64,000 nt of DNA. Source: Casuarius casuarius (lineage: Eukaryota; Chordata; Aves; Casuariiformes; Casuariidae). The stretch covers positions 4,893,505 to 4,957,504 of the forward strand of contig PTFA01000024.1 in assembly GCA_003342895.1 (NCBI GenBank), given 5' to 3'. Shown here piece after piece: positions 51,440 to 62,131 of the stretch; position 1 is the stretch's first letter, and every line of letters begins with the position of its first letter. Position numbers and translations under genes: made by a program. The notes under the pieces were generated by a model, which was not told the origin of the DNA, ran no database searches, and saw only the letters and a program-made list of their open reading frames with translations.

Positions 51440-51620
51440 TGGCCTTCCAGGTGAACTGCAAGTGGAACGCATTGCAATTGTCCAATCTGAAGGTGACAAA
51501 TACGTGAATCGCTATTGCCAGGCCTGCATCCAAGCGATAAGAGTAGCTAAAGGATGGAAGCTGGTATTCTGGCTACCTCTATATCCAGGGAATAAAGGAA
51601 AAAAAGACTCGTTTACATGT
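51440..51620. repeat. Possible old interspersed repeat, family not named
   Basis: GCATTGCAATTGTCCAATCT, followed by GAAGGTGACAAATACGTGAA and CTATTGCCAGG (51469-51524), resembles a phrase I recall from many amniote repeat copies (a TGCAATAGTCCAATCTGGAG-like block followed by GTGACAAAGGCATGAAT). I cannot name the family or direction. The open frame at 51462-51650 overlaps it and is most likely translated repeat. Confidence 0.35.
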
Positions 51621-54410
51621 TTACAGCACCTTGTCCTTTTCCATCTCTAATGAAGTGCTGCTATGTCCAGAAACCTCTCTCTCAGCCATAGTCCTCCTTA
51701 TATTAATTATCAGCTATTCTAATGGAAAATTTGAAGTAGTATAAAGTATCTAATCTCTCATGGATGAAGAAAAACAAAAACCAGTATGCACATATTTCAA
51801 GGAGCAGGCAACAACACTTCCTTGCATTCTTGCAAGATTTTGTAGTACAAGTCTTCAAGATCCCCTCAATAAAACCAGGCTACTAAGAGAAGAAGTTGCT
51901 CTAGTAGAAGAGTTTAGACAGTACATAAATGACAAAGTCATTGCTAAGCATAGGTTTACATCACAAATAATATGGCAAGAGTTTCCACTGTCAGTCTTTG
52001 AAGCATTTTATATAAAATGCATGGATGCAAAAGGAAGACAGATTTAAGGCTTTTTAGATTATGTAAATCAATGTAATGCAATCTGTTCTAATACAATTCC
52101 TAAATGTTATACCTGTGTGATAAGGTTACTCTAAAAAGTCTCCCCGCCTTCACAATCATAGTACTGATTATGATCCTGAAGTGGGTTATCCCCTCCTCTG
52201 GAAGTTCAAAAACGTCCCATGAGCGCAATACCCTGCATCTCACAGGGCTCTGGCACAGTAAGGCAGACTGTCAGAAACAACTTCTTCCAATTTAAAATGA
52301 AAAACCATCCAGCAAACATTGCAGCCTGTAATACTCAAGTTGTATGTACCCAGTGCAAGAATTTCCTTTTCTAAAAGCTTTAGGAAAAGTAATACCTGGA
52401 CCAATGTCAGCCTAACAAATGCAATCTTCAGTCTGTTCCTTTATCTGCCCGCTTATTCTTACATTAACCTACATTTAACTTCTGGCTCCAAGTTTATCAT
52501 TTATTTATCAGTCCTGAGAACAAATAATCTCATTCTAAAATTGGTCCCTTGAATATCTTAACCTTATTATTATTATTCATGATGGTTTAAAAACAGAGGC
52601 AGGTAACTCAACATTTTAATTTTTCCTTCTATTATTTACAGAGGATCTGAAAAAAGCTGAAGTTCATCACAGAAAACATATCCTAAGCAGAAAGTAGGGG
52701 TGTGTAGGGAAAGAATAGTGAAAGCTTGAGGTGACAGACCATAAGTGACTTATTCTAATACAATGAAGAGTGGATATACCAAAAATCTTTATTATCTCTT
52801 TACAACACTCCCCAAACCCCCAAATCTCTAGTACTCTCTTTAAATAAACCCAACACACCAAAAGAGACAACACAATTATTTTTATGCTACAAAGTGTACC
52901 CAATATGCCTAGCTATAGACACTATAGAATTTTCCTAATGGTCCAGATCACAAGAAAATTACCATCACAACTGACACTAATTGGTGCCCTTACTGGCAGC
53001 CTGAGCAAAGAGACTGTGGTTTAGACAAGTATAGGCACTAATCCTTGTCCCTGGGGAAAGTCTCTTCGGGTCAAGACTGATATATATTAATCGAACTGCA
53101 TGGGCAGACTTGCACTGCCACTGCCTGCATTACAACTGTACTTCCAGTATGCTGCTCTCTTTCACTTATTAATGAGCATCTTTGTACCCCACTGAAAACG
53201 AAATCATGCCCTAGTTAAATAAGTTGTACTGAAGAGGAGAAAAGGAAGTGTCAAGCGGAGAACATTTAGAAATATTAAATACTCTGCATACACCAAAAAT
53301 AACCAAAATACTTTGCTGCAAATCAGGAAAAGTCACAGACTACATTAACACGTTGGAATAAGTCAAACATGAGAGCCATAGGAAGAAGTCTGCCCACTGG
53401 CTGATTAGTAGGTACCAGTCAAGTTGCTGAAGTTTAATTCAAAAGATCTGAAAAAGTCTGATATTCTATCGGTCCTTGAAACTGTGATTTAAATAGAATC
53501 AGCTCAGTCGCAATGATGCAGATTACACTGTATATTTCATTAGTCTTTCATACACTGAGATGTCAGCCCAAGAAGTTTCACAACTCTGCCAAGAAGCTGC
53601 TTTATAATCTAATTGTAATTCACCTTTGTGAACTTTTCTCCCCACAGATTCTTCTATTTCCAGGTAGAGGTAGCCATGTCAGGAAACACTGTAATCCTTC
53701 ATTCCACATTAAATACAGCTGACTAAAATTAATCAGCTTAAGAACGCTTGGAAAAAAATAGTCTGGGCCTTAGTAAGTCATAGTGAGAGCAGATGCTATT
53801 CAAGGCTGATATAACAACAGACTCTACTAAATTAACCTCACCTCTGACTCACAACAGCTGTAACATTCCCCTCTTGAGCATCTGTTGAGATTAACATCCC
53901 TACGGAGGGGATGTTACTTTTGAGCAGCTCAGCAAGACCGTACAAAACCCCAAATTGCAGGAATGTCTCACGTTCCAAGGCCAACATTAATTTCTGTGCC
54001 CAATACAACTGATAAAACATTTACTCAATACAATGAGAAGTGTCCTAATAAGTCTATCCTGCTTCTCATTATCTAAAAATATTTAATGATGGCATCCCAA
54101 TTATCTTAGATATGCAATGGTGTCTACAAGGAATTTAAGTAATTACTTTTTCAGTTGTTCTTCCTCTCCACCAGCCCCTTATATTAGAGTTGCTTTAAGC
54201 CTAATTTTTATTAAGATATTTGCCAGAAAGGAAGAAGTTTCCTTGACTAGACAGCTTTTAACTACATTAAGCTTCCATAATTTAGCACATAACTTTTAAT
54301 AACAAAGATGCTGCCCCTCTAAATGATTTGTGTATTTAGCCTTCTCAGACTTTAGCAGAGGACTTCGGCATTCTTGATTTCCCCCCCGCCCTCATTATTA
54401 AACAACACTT
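51621..54410. other. Unannotated non-coding stretch
   Basis: No gene or repeat family is recognised. A 95-codon plus frame (51760-52047) with a charged, helix-like composition has no recognised family. A small inverted repeat (TAACATCCC / GGGATGTTA, 53892-53916) is present. Confidence 0.5.
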
Positions 54411-54424
54411 GCTCCATCTAGTGG
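54411..54424 (-). promoter_or_regulatory. CTCF-like binding motif
   Basis: The minus strand reads CCACTAGATGGAGC, matching CCASYAGRKGGCRS except for A instead of C at the twelfth position. It points left, toward the right-pointing motif at 26637-26650. Occupancy is not shown. Confidence 0.4.
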
Positions 54425-54789
54425 TAGACTTTCGAGGAAGAAAAAAACCCACACAGTGGCAGTAAGCATAAGATACAGTGTAGGAACAGAAATTTCCCAT
54501 CATATCAAAATCAGGAATGCTTCCATTCAGATAATCTGACCTTTTCATAGTCTTTTCCATTAAACCCACCAAAAAATAGAGATAAAACATAGGATAACTT
54601 TTCATCCTTACCCCAAAATAAAGAGATAAAACAATATAGGGCAAAAATGCATTACTGGTTTTCAAATAGCTTCGCTGGCAAATATATGAAAACTAACACT
54701 TCACTTTTTAACTCTACAAAGATTTATTGTACCTGGATTTAACATGCAGATTAGCTTCTTAAAATAACCTACTTCATCAACAAAATGCC
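54425..54789. other. Unannotated non-coding stretch
   Basis: No gene or repeat is recognised. The 106-codon minus frame (54345-54665) has no domain features. Confidence 0.5.
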
Positions 54790-55260
54790 TTACCTTGCTG
54801 ACCCATCCAACTCTAATTGGCGGGTGATGTCTATTTAGCTGGACCTATTACCTGATAGCACTGCTCTGGGGTACACAAGGGAGAGGTTATTCTTAAACTA
54901 ATTACACAGACTGCATGATGAGCAAAACCTCTCCTGGCCCAGCTTAGTCTCATGGCAGCCTCTTGGTAAGCAGCTGCCAGAAGAGCTGTAAATTATTTTT
55001 TGATGGCAACAACCAAAGTGTTAATGGACAGAGATTAGTGTTTCAGCAATATTTCTGTTGTTGATGCTGCTGTTGTTGTTAAAAACAACTTGCACATTAG
55101 TTAGGAAATGTACTTTTTTTCCAATCAGATAAGTAGTAGCCATTCATACTGATAAAATCATAGGATATTGCAAACAGTCAATCTTTTTTGAATGTTTTCT
55201 GTGACAATGCAGTCTACCAAAGCACAGGATTCACATTAGCATATCTGTACTCCTCTCAGT
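54790..55260. promoter_or_regulatory. Candidate conserved non-coding element
   Basis: A long repeat-free stretch with mixed GC words and homeodomain-like sites: CTAATTGGCGGGTGATGTC near 54812, ACTAATTACACAG near 54897, GTAAATTATTTTTTGATGGC near 54989 and ACATTAGCATATC near 55233. There is a short TTG-repeat core near 55058-55080. It is one of the better enhancer candidates by texture. Conservation is untested. Confidence 0.35.
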
Positions 55261-58239
55261 CCATTGATTCACTTTCATCTTCCTTATTTGAAAGCCTGGA
55301 GAAGTATAGTCTACAATTCAGAACCTGAAATCAGGCGTTCTGTTTTCTATTTTGGCTAATGGGACAAGTCACTTAATTTCCCTATATCTGCTTCCCAATC
55401 TCTAGTACACACTAGTCATTGTAAAAATTAATGTTTGAAGAGCTATTGAAGATGACATAGGAAGAACACTACATTTAAAAGCATACCAGTTTTCCTATTG
55501 TAAGCCAGGCTGCAAGTTTACCTAACCCAAAGCTTTAAAAAGGTTGAGAAAAGCAAACTATTCCCCCCATAAAAATAGGAAATTTCAANTTGATTTCAAA
55601 TAACACCATTTTAATTTTACTTGCTCATAGAACAAGTTAAGCCAAAAGGACTACTCAGTTGAACAGACATATTATTGAGTAAGGTGACCATAGTATATCA
55701 AACAATAAACCACTTTACAGCCATGTCCAGGTCCCGCCCTGACCACTGCATGCAAAAGTAAAAGTGTTTTTCCTATCTGCACACTCTGCCACGCTCACTG
55801 AGTTTAGGAGAGACAAAACTGCAAAGGTACACTTCAGTGAACGCCTGACCGGCCAGCTCAGTTCAAGCGAGTGTCATTTCTCTGAAAATCCAATTAGAAA
55901 ATAAATCCTTAAAAGCAGTTTGCCAAGGTGCCAATTCTAACAACTCATGGTATAATATCCTGCCCCACTGAGTACCATGACACTTGTTAAAATAAGTGAT
56001 TTAAAAGTATAACTACCTTTTTAACCCAGATTCAGATACTGAAAGCTCACTGAGCCAAAATTTTTACGCTTTGCTGCTTTGGCTATGTCAAATTCATAGT
56101 ATATTCACAGGTTCACTAGAAATTCCAGAGTACTGCAACCACTACAAGAACCAAGGACAATCCTGGATTTACTGTCTGTAACCATCACAAGCTTGTTTTC
56201 AAAGCCTCACACCTTTTTTACTAGGTAACTGAATAACCAAGAAACACAGTGATACAAAAAGAGAGAAAAGAGTCAGAAGTTTGCACCCAGAATTATTTTT
56301 CAGGTTTGCAGCTAAATGTTTGGGGCTTAACACAATTTCTTCTTCCTCTTTGCTGATGTTGGAAGAGAAGTTTTGACCTGAAAAAGGCAGTATTTTGAAA
56401 AAAACCTACACTCGAAAAGCTAAACATCAAGTGACTGATGTTCCAGTAACAAAATGGTAGCAGTAACTTCCCTCAGAACCAATATATGAGATGTGAATTT
56501 AAATCCCTCCTCCACCTGATTATCACTAGATTCACTTTTAACTTTCCACAAATAACTATTTATTAGCAGAAAGACTGGAATCTAAGCATCCTCCTTAACT
56601 CTCAGTGCCATAGAGAATGGATACAAACAGACACACACATTTTCCTCCATTGCAATGAAAATTTTACATAACATGAAAGCACTGAGAAGGAGAGCAAGAG
56701 ACCCCCCCAAAAAAAACACTGCGTGAACTAGTATTCAGGAGAGCCTTCTAAGAAGCAGGATCCTGCATCCCCATCTTTGTTCTAATTAGGAAATCTATAG
56801 ATAGCTCTAAGAGAAAGAGAGGGACAGTATCCTCCTCTAATTTACGAATTGCCTACATCTCCTTTTTCAACTGTAGCCCCCAACTATCTACAGAATACTT
56901 GCATGGACCTTGTGGGATTTTATCATCTCAAAACAACTTTTTCTTCAATTCAAAGTATCTGCATATTGACCGAAAGCCACATCTTTGACAAACAAGTAAT
57001 ACAGGTTTTTAGAACTACATTTTTAAAGCTTTAATGCCTAAATCTAAGCAAATCTATTGGTTTGAAAGTCACTTTAAGTATCTATTTTTAATTTCTCAGT
57101 AACATGCTATTCAAAGAACTCTTTGGGGGCTGCAAGTGACCTCTACCTCTGGGAAAAGGATTTAATTGCTGAAATAAGCACACATTTGACTAGCTTTCTG
57201 CCCACCTCTGTTTTTAAACAAAGAAGATGCATTTGTGAACTGCAAATAACCCAAGTAAGAGAAACTGATGGATTAATGTGATTCAGCTGCATAGCAATTG
57301 TGCAGGTGAATGTCAAAAAACCAGATATCAAAAAAAATTCAGCAACCATTGCTTTTGATATTTAATTTTTTTTTTTAACCTCACTGAAACATGTTAAGAC
57401 AAAAACCCTTCTTTTTACCTAAGGTAAATTAAAATCAGGTTTATATTTGGCATTTAGACAGCTTTGCTTATTAAAACCATCCTCCTAGAAGGCAATGAAG
57501 AGAAAATACTGTCTCCTCAATCATTATTAGATTTACCTTATATTAACCCTACTTAGAACCTTCACGAGCACATTTTGTACAAAGTTTTGTACAAAAAACT
57601 ACTGAAATCTTCCTAATACTTTGCAATTTCTGCGCAGTTGATCAGCAGCCCATTAACCACCATTTACACTAGAAGTTTTTGAGTTGATTAATCAATCGAG
57701 CCAAACTGGGAAAGGCTATACATGAAGCTCACCATTAGGAGAGGCCAGAGCAGTAAGGGTAGCTGGACCATTGCAAACTGAATAGAGGATCGTTCATTAA
57801 GTCTGTAAAAGAGACACAAATGGTGTCTCACACTCACCTCAAAAAAAGTACATAATAATCCCACATCAAATCCCTCTTAGCACCAAACCAATAAAATTCT
57901 ACTTTGCATTGATATCTACTAGAGTATAGAAAGGATCATTGTGTGCAAATTGGAGCTGGTTTAAAAAGAAAATAATGCTGTCACATAGAGAAAGAAGTTT
58001 GTAGTCTGTTTCTATCTTACGGATGAATCTCCTAAAGCACGCTTGCCTCAGGCACAATGTCTAGCAATCCCTCTCCAAATTCCCAGCATCTTGAGCTACC
58101 CATAGCCTTCACATTAGCTTCGACCCTGAACTTTTATTGCATTTCCAGACACACTGAAAAAAGAATATGGTAACCCTGCTTACTACCTCCTTCGCTTCAT
58201 TGTGTATGAACACAATTACCCAACTGCATCCTTAGCTGA
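55261..58239. other. Unannotated non-coding stretch
   Basis: No gene or repeat family is recognised. It contains an N at 55589 and a duplicated TTTTGTACAAA at 57573-57595. Confidence 0.55.
55589..55589. other. Isolated ambiguous base N
   Basis: A single N in AATTTCAANTTGA; an unresolved assembly base. Confidence 0.97.
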
Positions 58240-58660
58240 AAAATGCATTTTTAGCCTTTTTCAATTACAAAATCTTTCAGTTTCCCAAAATTCAACTCCC
58301 TGGAAAATGGCTGCCTTATTCCTGCATGCATGGCAGCACATTTCTACATACCTTAGGGCAGACTTCCATTTCTCAGTTCAGGATCCAATTTTCAATTACC
58401 TTCTACTGGCTCTCAGCTACACTCTTTGTCTTCTGCTTGCATATAACCCCTGACCTTTTGTGACAAGAATCACTCCTGCCTCATAAAATAACAATCTGTC
58501 ATTATCATTATATTTTCAAACTCATCTTAAGACCTCTTCTCTCCCTTGCTTTTATCATAGGTATCTTTCTCATTCAAGGCTGAATGACTTCATTTATGCA
58601 CTGAACAGTGTTTTTTCTGCCATTCATCTGCAATTCATACCGCATCATCAACTGAATTGT
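58240..58660 (+). mobile_element. Possible L2-like LINE 3'-end relic
   Basis: Pyrimidine-rich sequence with phrases such as TTCTACTGGCTCTCAGC (near 58401) and CAAACTCATCTTAAGACCTC (near 58517). They resemble the sense 3' region of L2-type elements (CTGGCTCC and AAACTCATCTCAAGACC boxes). Strongly diverged and assigned from memory of the family pattern. It could be ordinary unique sequence. Confidence 0.27.
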
Positions 58661-59734
58661 TTTCTCTGCACGCACACTTTGACTATTTAAATGTATTACT
58701 GTAAGGTTCCACTTTCATTTACTGTTAAAGCCTAAAGGAGTTCATGATGATTCTTCTGCTACAACTTAAGGAAAAAAAATCCCTAACTTAGGCACCTCTC
58801 TCTTCTTTTTTAGTTAGATTTGACAGCTGACCAATATAATCTCACTAGCAGTATGGCAGAACAGCTGGCTTCCCCAGCAGTTCGATGCTGTCAGCAAGTT
58901 GATGCAAGAGAAACTGGGAGTTCACCATTAGACTCTAAGTTACCATGTGTTTGGATGGAAGTCACGTAAATAGTACTTTTCTGAATCCATCAGAAATGAG
59001 AGTGAAGGGTCCTTCAGATGGGTTATCAGCAGTAACACAAAGCCCATGGAGGTGTCATATTATAGACTCATATCCACATCACAGCGACTGGTACGAACTT
59101 AGAAAGAAAGCTCTCTCAAACTTTCCCACAGATCTTTTGCAACTATTAAAAGATTTTAGCACAAGGAACAAAGACAGACAGGTCAATAGATTATTCAGAT
59201 TTTAGAAAGATCTTTGGTCCAAGCCCTGCACAAGAGGCTATGCAAAAGCCCTGATTGAAAGAAGTAATATTTTGTTATCATGGACTTCTTAGGAGACAGG
59301 TAGCAAAAGAGGAGGATTAAAATGTCAATTTTTAAAATTGTTAAAGGTTAACAGTGCACTACCCTAGGGGCTCTTATGAGATCCTATGCTTTCAGTGATC
59401 TGGAAACAGAGACACGAGATTTCTGTAAAACTGCAGGTAACAGAAAGCAATTCCGATTTGTCAGAAGATGCCATGAGGAACTTCAGAAACAGCCTCACAC
59501 AAGTTGGGTGAATAGCTAAAAGGATGACAAAAGAAATTCAATATTGACATATACAAATTATGCACACTGGGGGGGGCGGGGGGAACACTATTCATACACC
59601 TTATCAACTCATAAAGAACACCTTGCCATCTCTGTAGGCAGCATAATGAAAACCTTTCTTCAGTATTCCAGCTTCAACCCCCCAAAAAGCTAAATAAGAT
59701 GTCAGTCTACATGGAATGACACAGTGATAAAGCA
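58661..59734. other. Unannotated non-coding stretch
   Basis: No gene or repeat is recognised, apart from the G-rich run at 59569-59583. Confidence 0.55.
59569..59583 (+). repeat. G8-C-G6 run
   Basis: Eight G, one C, six G. A possible weak quadruplex former and a likely sequencing trouble spot. Confidence 0.9.
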
Positions 59735-60085
59735 TATTACGTTTATATATTGAAATCAATGGTTCACAAAGCCATTTAAAAGAAATACTTTTAAAACATG
59801 CCCTGTAATTAGCTGTTGAATGTTATTGACACAGCAGGTTGTAAAGGACAAGTATTTAAACACTAACGAAATGAATGAAAAGGGATTAGATATTCATTTG
59901 AACATCACAAATACCCAGTGTTATAAATGCAGGCTTTCTGCCAAACACTGACTGGCAGCAACAACGATTAGAGTCAGCTTTTAGGGGTCCTTATTAAATT
60001 ATGTAAGTAACAGTGGGTAAAGCTACCACCACAGGAAAGTGAATGTTTCCTAGTGTGTAAATTACACCACAGAGTGTAATTTAAG
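59735..60085. promoter_or_regulatory. Candidate conserved non-coding element with terminal hairpin
   Basis: Repeat-free AT-rich sequence with CTGTAATTAGCTG near 59803, GATTAGATATTCATTTG near 59884 and CTTATTAAATTATG near 59990. It ends in a perfect 10-bp inverted repeat: TAAATTACAC at 60058-60067 and GTGTAATTTA at 60074-60083 with loop CACAGA. The texture is enhancer-like. Function is inferred. Confidence 0.32.
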
Positions 60086-60714
60086 GGGTAGCACTTCCCA
60101 ACTCAAAGCCAGTGTTGAGCAGACTTCAACATCCAAAAAATGGATTTTATTTTGTTTTCACGTGGAAGAGAATGAATACAACGCATTGATTTGAGCAACC
60201 CAAATCGTCCACCAAGAGCAAAAACCCCAACTTCAGAGCGCATCTCCAAGTCCTGCAAAGATGACTGGCTGCAGGGAGCCAGGCCAAGGTTACTTTTTTT
60301 GCATAGCCACCCAGCCACATCACCTCAACCCTTCTGTTGTCCCAGCTGGGTCTGCTGTCGTCTCCTAGGCCACAGCAACCCTCCTAGCATTTCAGTTTGT
60401 AAGTGCAGTAACCTTCAGTATTCATGTGCGTCTTGGTTATCACAAAAGGAAGTAGTCCCAGTTTAGGACTTTCTTTTCTTATAAGACACAAACACACATA
60501 TGCACACAAAAATATGTCCCTAAACAATCTCCTCTTGAGAGTCCAGTTTTCACATATTTTCTTCATCCCAAGACTTCCCAGTTAGGAGGAAAAGGCAGAC
60601 ATGGCTGCTTTTCACAGTGCAAATAAATATTTTTTTTAAAAAAAAAGCTTGAACTAGCACAGAAACTACTTTTGCTGTTTTTAACAGCAAAATCCTCCCC
60701 TCCCCAAAAATCTC
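60086..60714. other. Unannotated non-coding stretch
   Basis: No gene is recognised. A CACGTG E-box lies near 60159. The 91-codon plus frame (60191-60466) and overlapping minus frames have no domain features. Confidence 0.5.
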
Positions 60715-61080
60715 AAATCATAAGCGCAAATTGCGGCTGCATGGTCAGGTTCACCGCTCCAATTACTTGCTATCGGGGCCCTTGAAACTGATGGGGCCTT
60801 CAATTCTCTTCTCACAAAGAAGCTGCTTTTCTCCTTTGGCTGCTGATTAGCATAACTAATCAGATATTGGAAAGGATATTCATCTTTTTATTCTTTAATG
60901 CCTAAGCCAACCTCTAACTAAAGCAGCTGAGTAATTTTTGACTGAGACAGTTGCTGGAGAAAAGCACTGGGCAGACAGGGTACGCACTCTCCCGAAGCTG
61001 CACTCCTGCACGTTAAACCGTTAAGAGGATGACCGCGAGTCATATAAAGATCACCTCCGCTCAGAGAGAGCAGAGCAGCT
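60715..61080 (+). promoter_or_regulatory. CpG-retaining regulatory candidate with TATA box
   Basis: In a CpG-poor window this block keeps eleven CpG dinucleotides, four in 60724-60775 and seven in 60983-61060. The middle carries a perfect spaced palindrome, CTGATTAG at 60843-60850 and CTAATCAG at 60856-60863, a paired homeodomain-type site. TATAAA at 61043-61048 follows GACCGCGAGTCA and would place a start near 61070-61078 on the plus strand. No open frame follows, so any transcript would be non-coding or spliced onward. An enhancer or the promoter of an unannotated RNA are both possible; neither is proven. Confidence 0.42.
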
Positions 61081-61498
61081 GCACTGATATAAAGCATTTA
61101 GAAACAGTAGCAAATGACGAAGAGAAACTACAAAACAAAATTTCTACCCTAACACTCCCACTTCACACAGGAAGGCCGAGCACTTGCATTTCTAACTATT
61201 AAATACTATCAAGAGGAAACCTAACATAACATCATACTTTTGTCTGTGTTTTTTCCGGCCTCCTCCTGAGCACAGCTGCCCACACCACAGGAGTCAAGGC
61301 AGCGGACCAGGATGAGGAGGACAGTAAGGGACCACTTTTCTTGAGTGACTAGCTACAAAATAATTTCTAACTTTCAGGTGGTTTTTAAAGCACAGACTCA
61401 CATAACATGTCAGAGAAGCTATGAAGCCTTTTCTGTAAGAGGGGTTTGACACCATCTCTGCATTATGCAGAGGCAACTTTTCTCAAAGTTACTCATAC
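61081..61498. other. Unannotated non-coding stretch
   Basis: No gene or repeat is recognised. If the TATA box upstream is real, this would be the first transcribed sequence. Confidence 0.5.
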
Positions 61499-61590
61499 AT
61501 GTGTGTGTGTGTATATAAGAATATATGTGTGTATATAGATAATAGGTATATATCATATTTATATAAATAAAATATACACACACACACAGA
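61499..61590. repeat. Compound TG/TA/CA microsatellite
   Basis: TG repeats at about 61501-61512 and 61527-61534, TA-rich spacers, then CA repeats at about 61575-61588. The TG and CA arms are complementary and could fold into a long hairpin. Confidence 0.9.
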
Positions 61591-62106
61591 GACATATGTA
61601 TCTCCATGCCTCTCCCTTTCCTTCAGGTAAGGGGAAGGATTACAGAAAAATTTACTTCATGTTATGTATTTTCCATTAGGATAGTATTCAATGCAAAATA
61701 GCTTCTATTCCTTTAGTCATCGTTAAATAAAATTTACTCAAGTTCAGGTATTTTATTCATGATATAAAAAACCTTAGTACAACATTTATACAAAACAAAA
61801 TCTATCCAGTATTTCATGAAAACAGACAACACATTGAAATACTGGAGCGCAGATCAGGCATCAAGCTACATACAACTTTCACTGTGCACTCCTGGCATTC
61901 TTGAAAACATATGGAATGTTCTTTTGTAAAATGATTCACACGGAAAAGTGAAGGCATGAGGCCTGGCCCCAGATACAAGCACTGCATTTGCAAGTTCCAG
62001 AAAAAGGTGAAGCACAGCACAGAGAGAAATGAGGACTAGTGGAAAATCCAGATGCTGCAGCTTTATAAGAAAAATACAGATCTCAGAAAATACATACACA
62101 TAGTGT

Positions 62107-62131
62107 GGGTGGGTGGGTGGGTGGGTGCGGG
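62107..62131 (+). repeat. (GGGT)n repeat with G-quadruplex motif
   Basis: Five GGG runs separated by single T (62107-62125) and a sixth GGG at 62129-62131. Single-base loops give the pattern of very stable parallel quadruplexes. It is also a short GGGT microsatellite, so length variation is expected. Confidence 0.92.

Noticed and set aside
51760..52047. 95-codon charged frame that looks protein-like
   Set aside because: It resembles no family that I know and lacks splice context; could be tested with BLASTP but is not supported from sequence alone.
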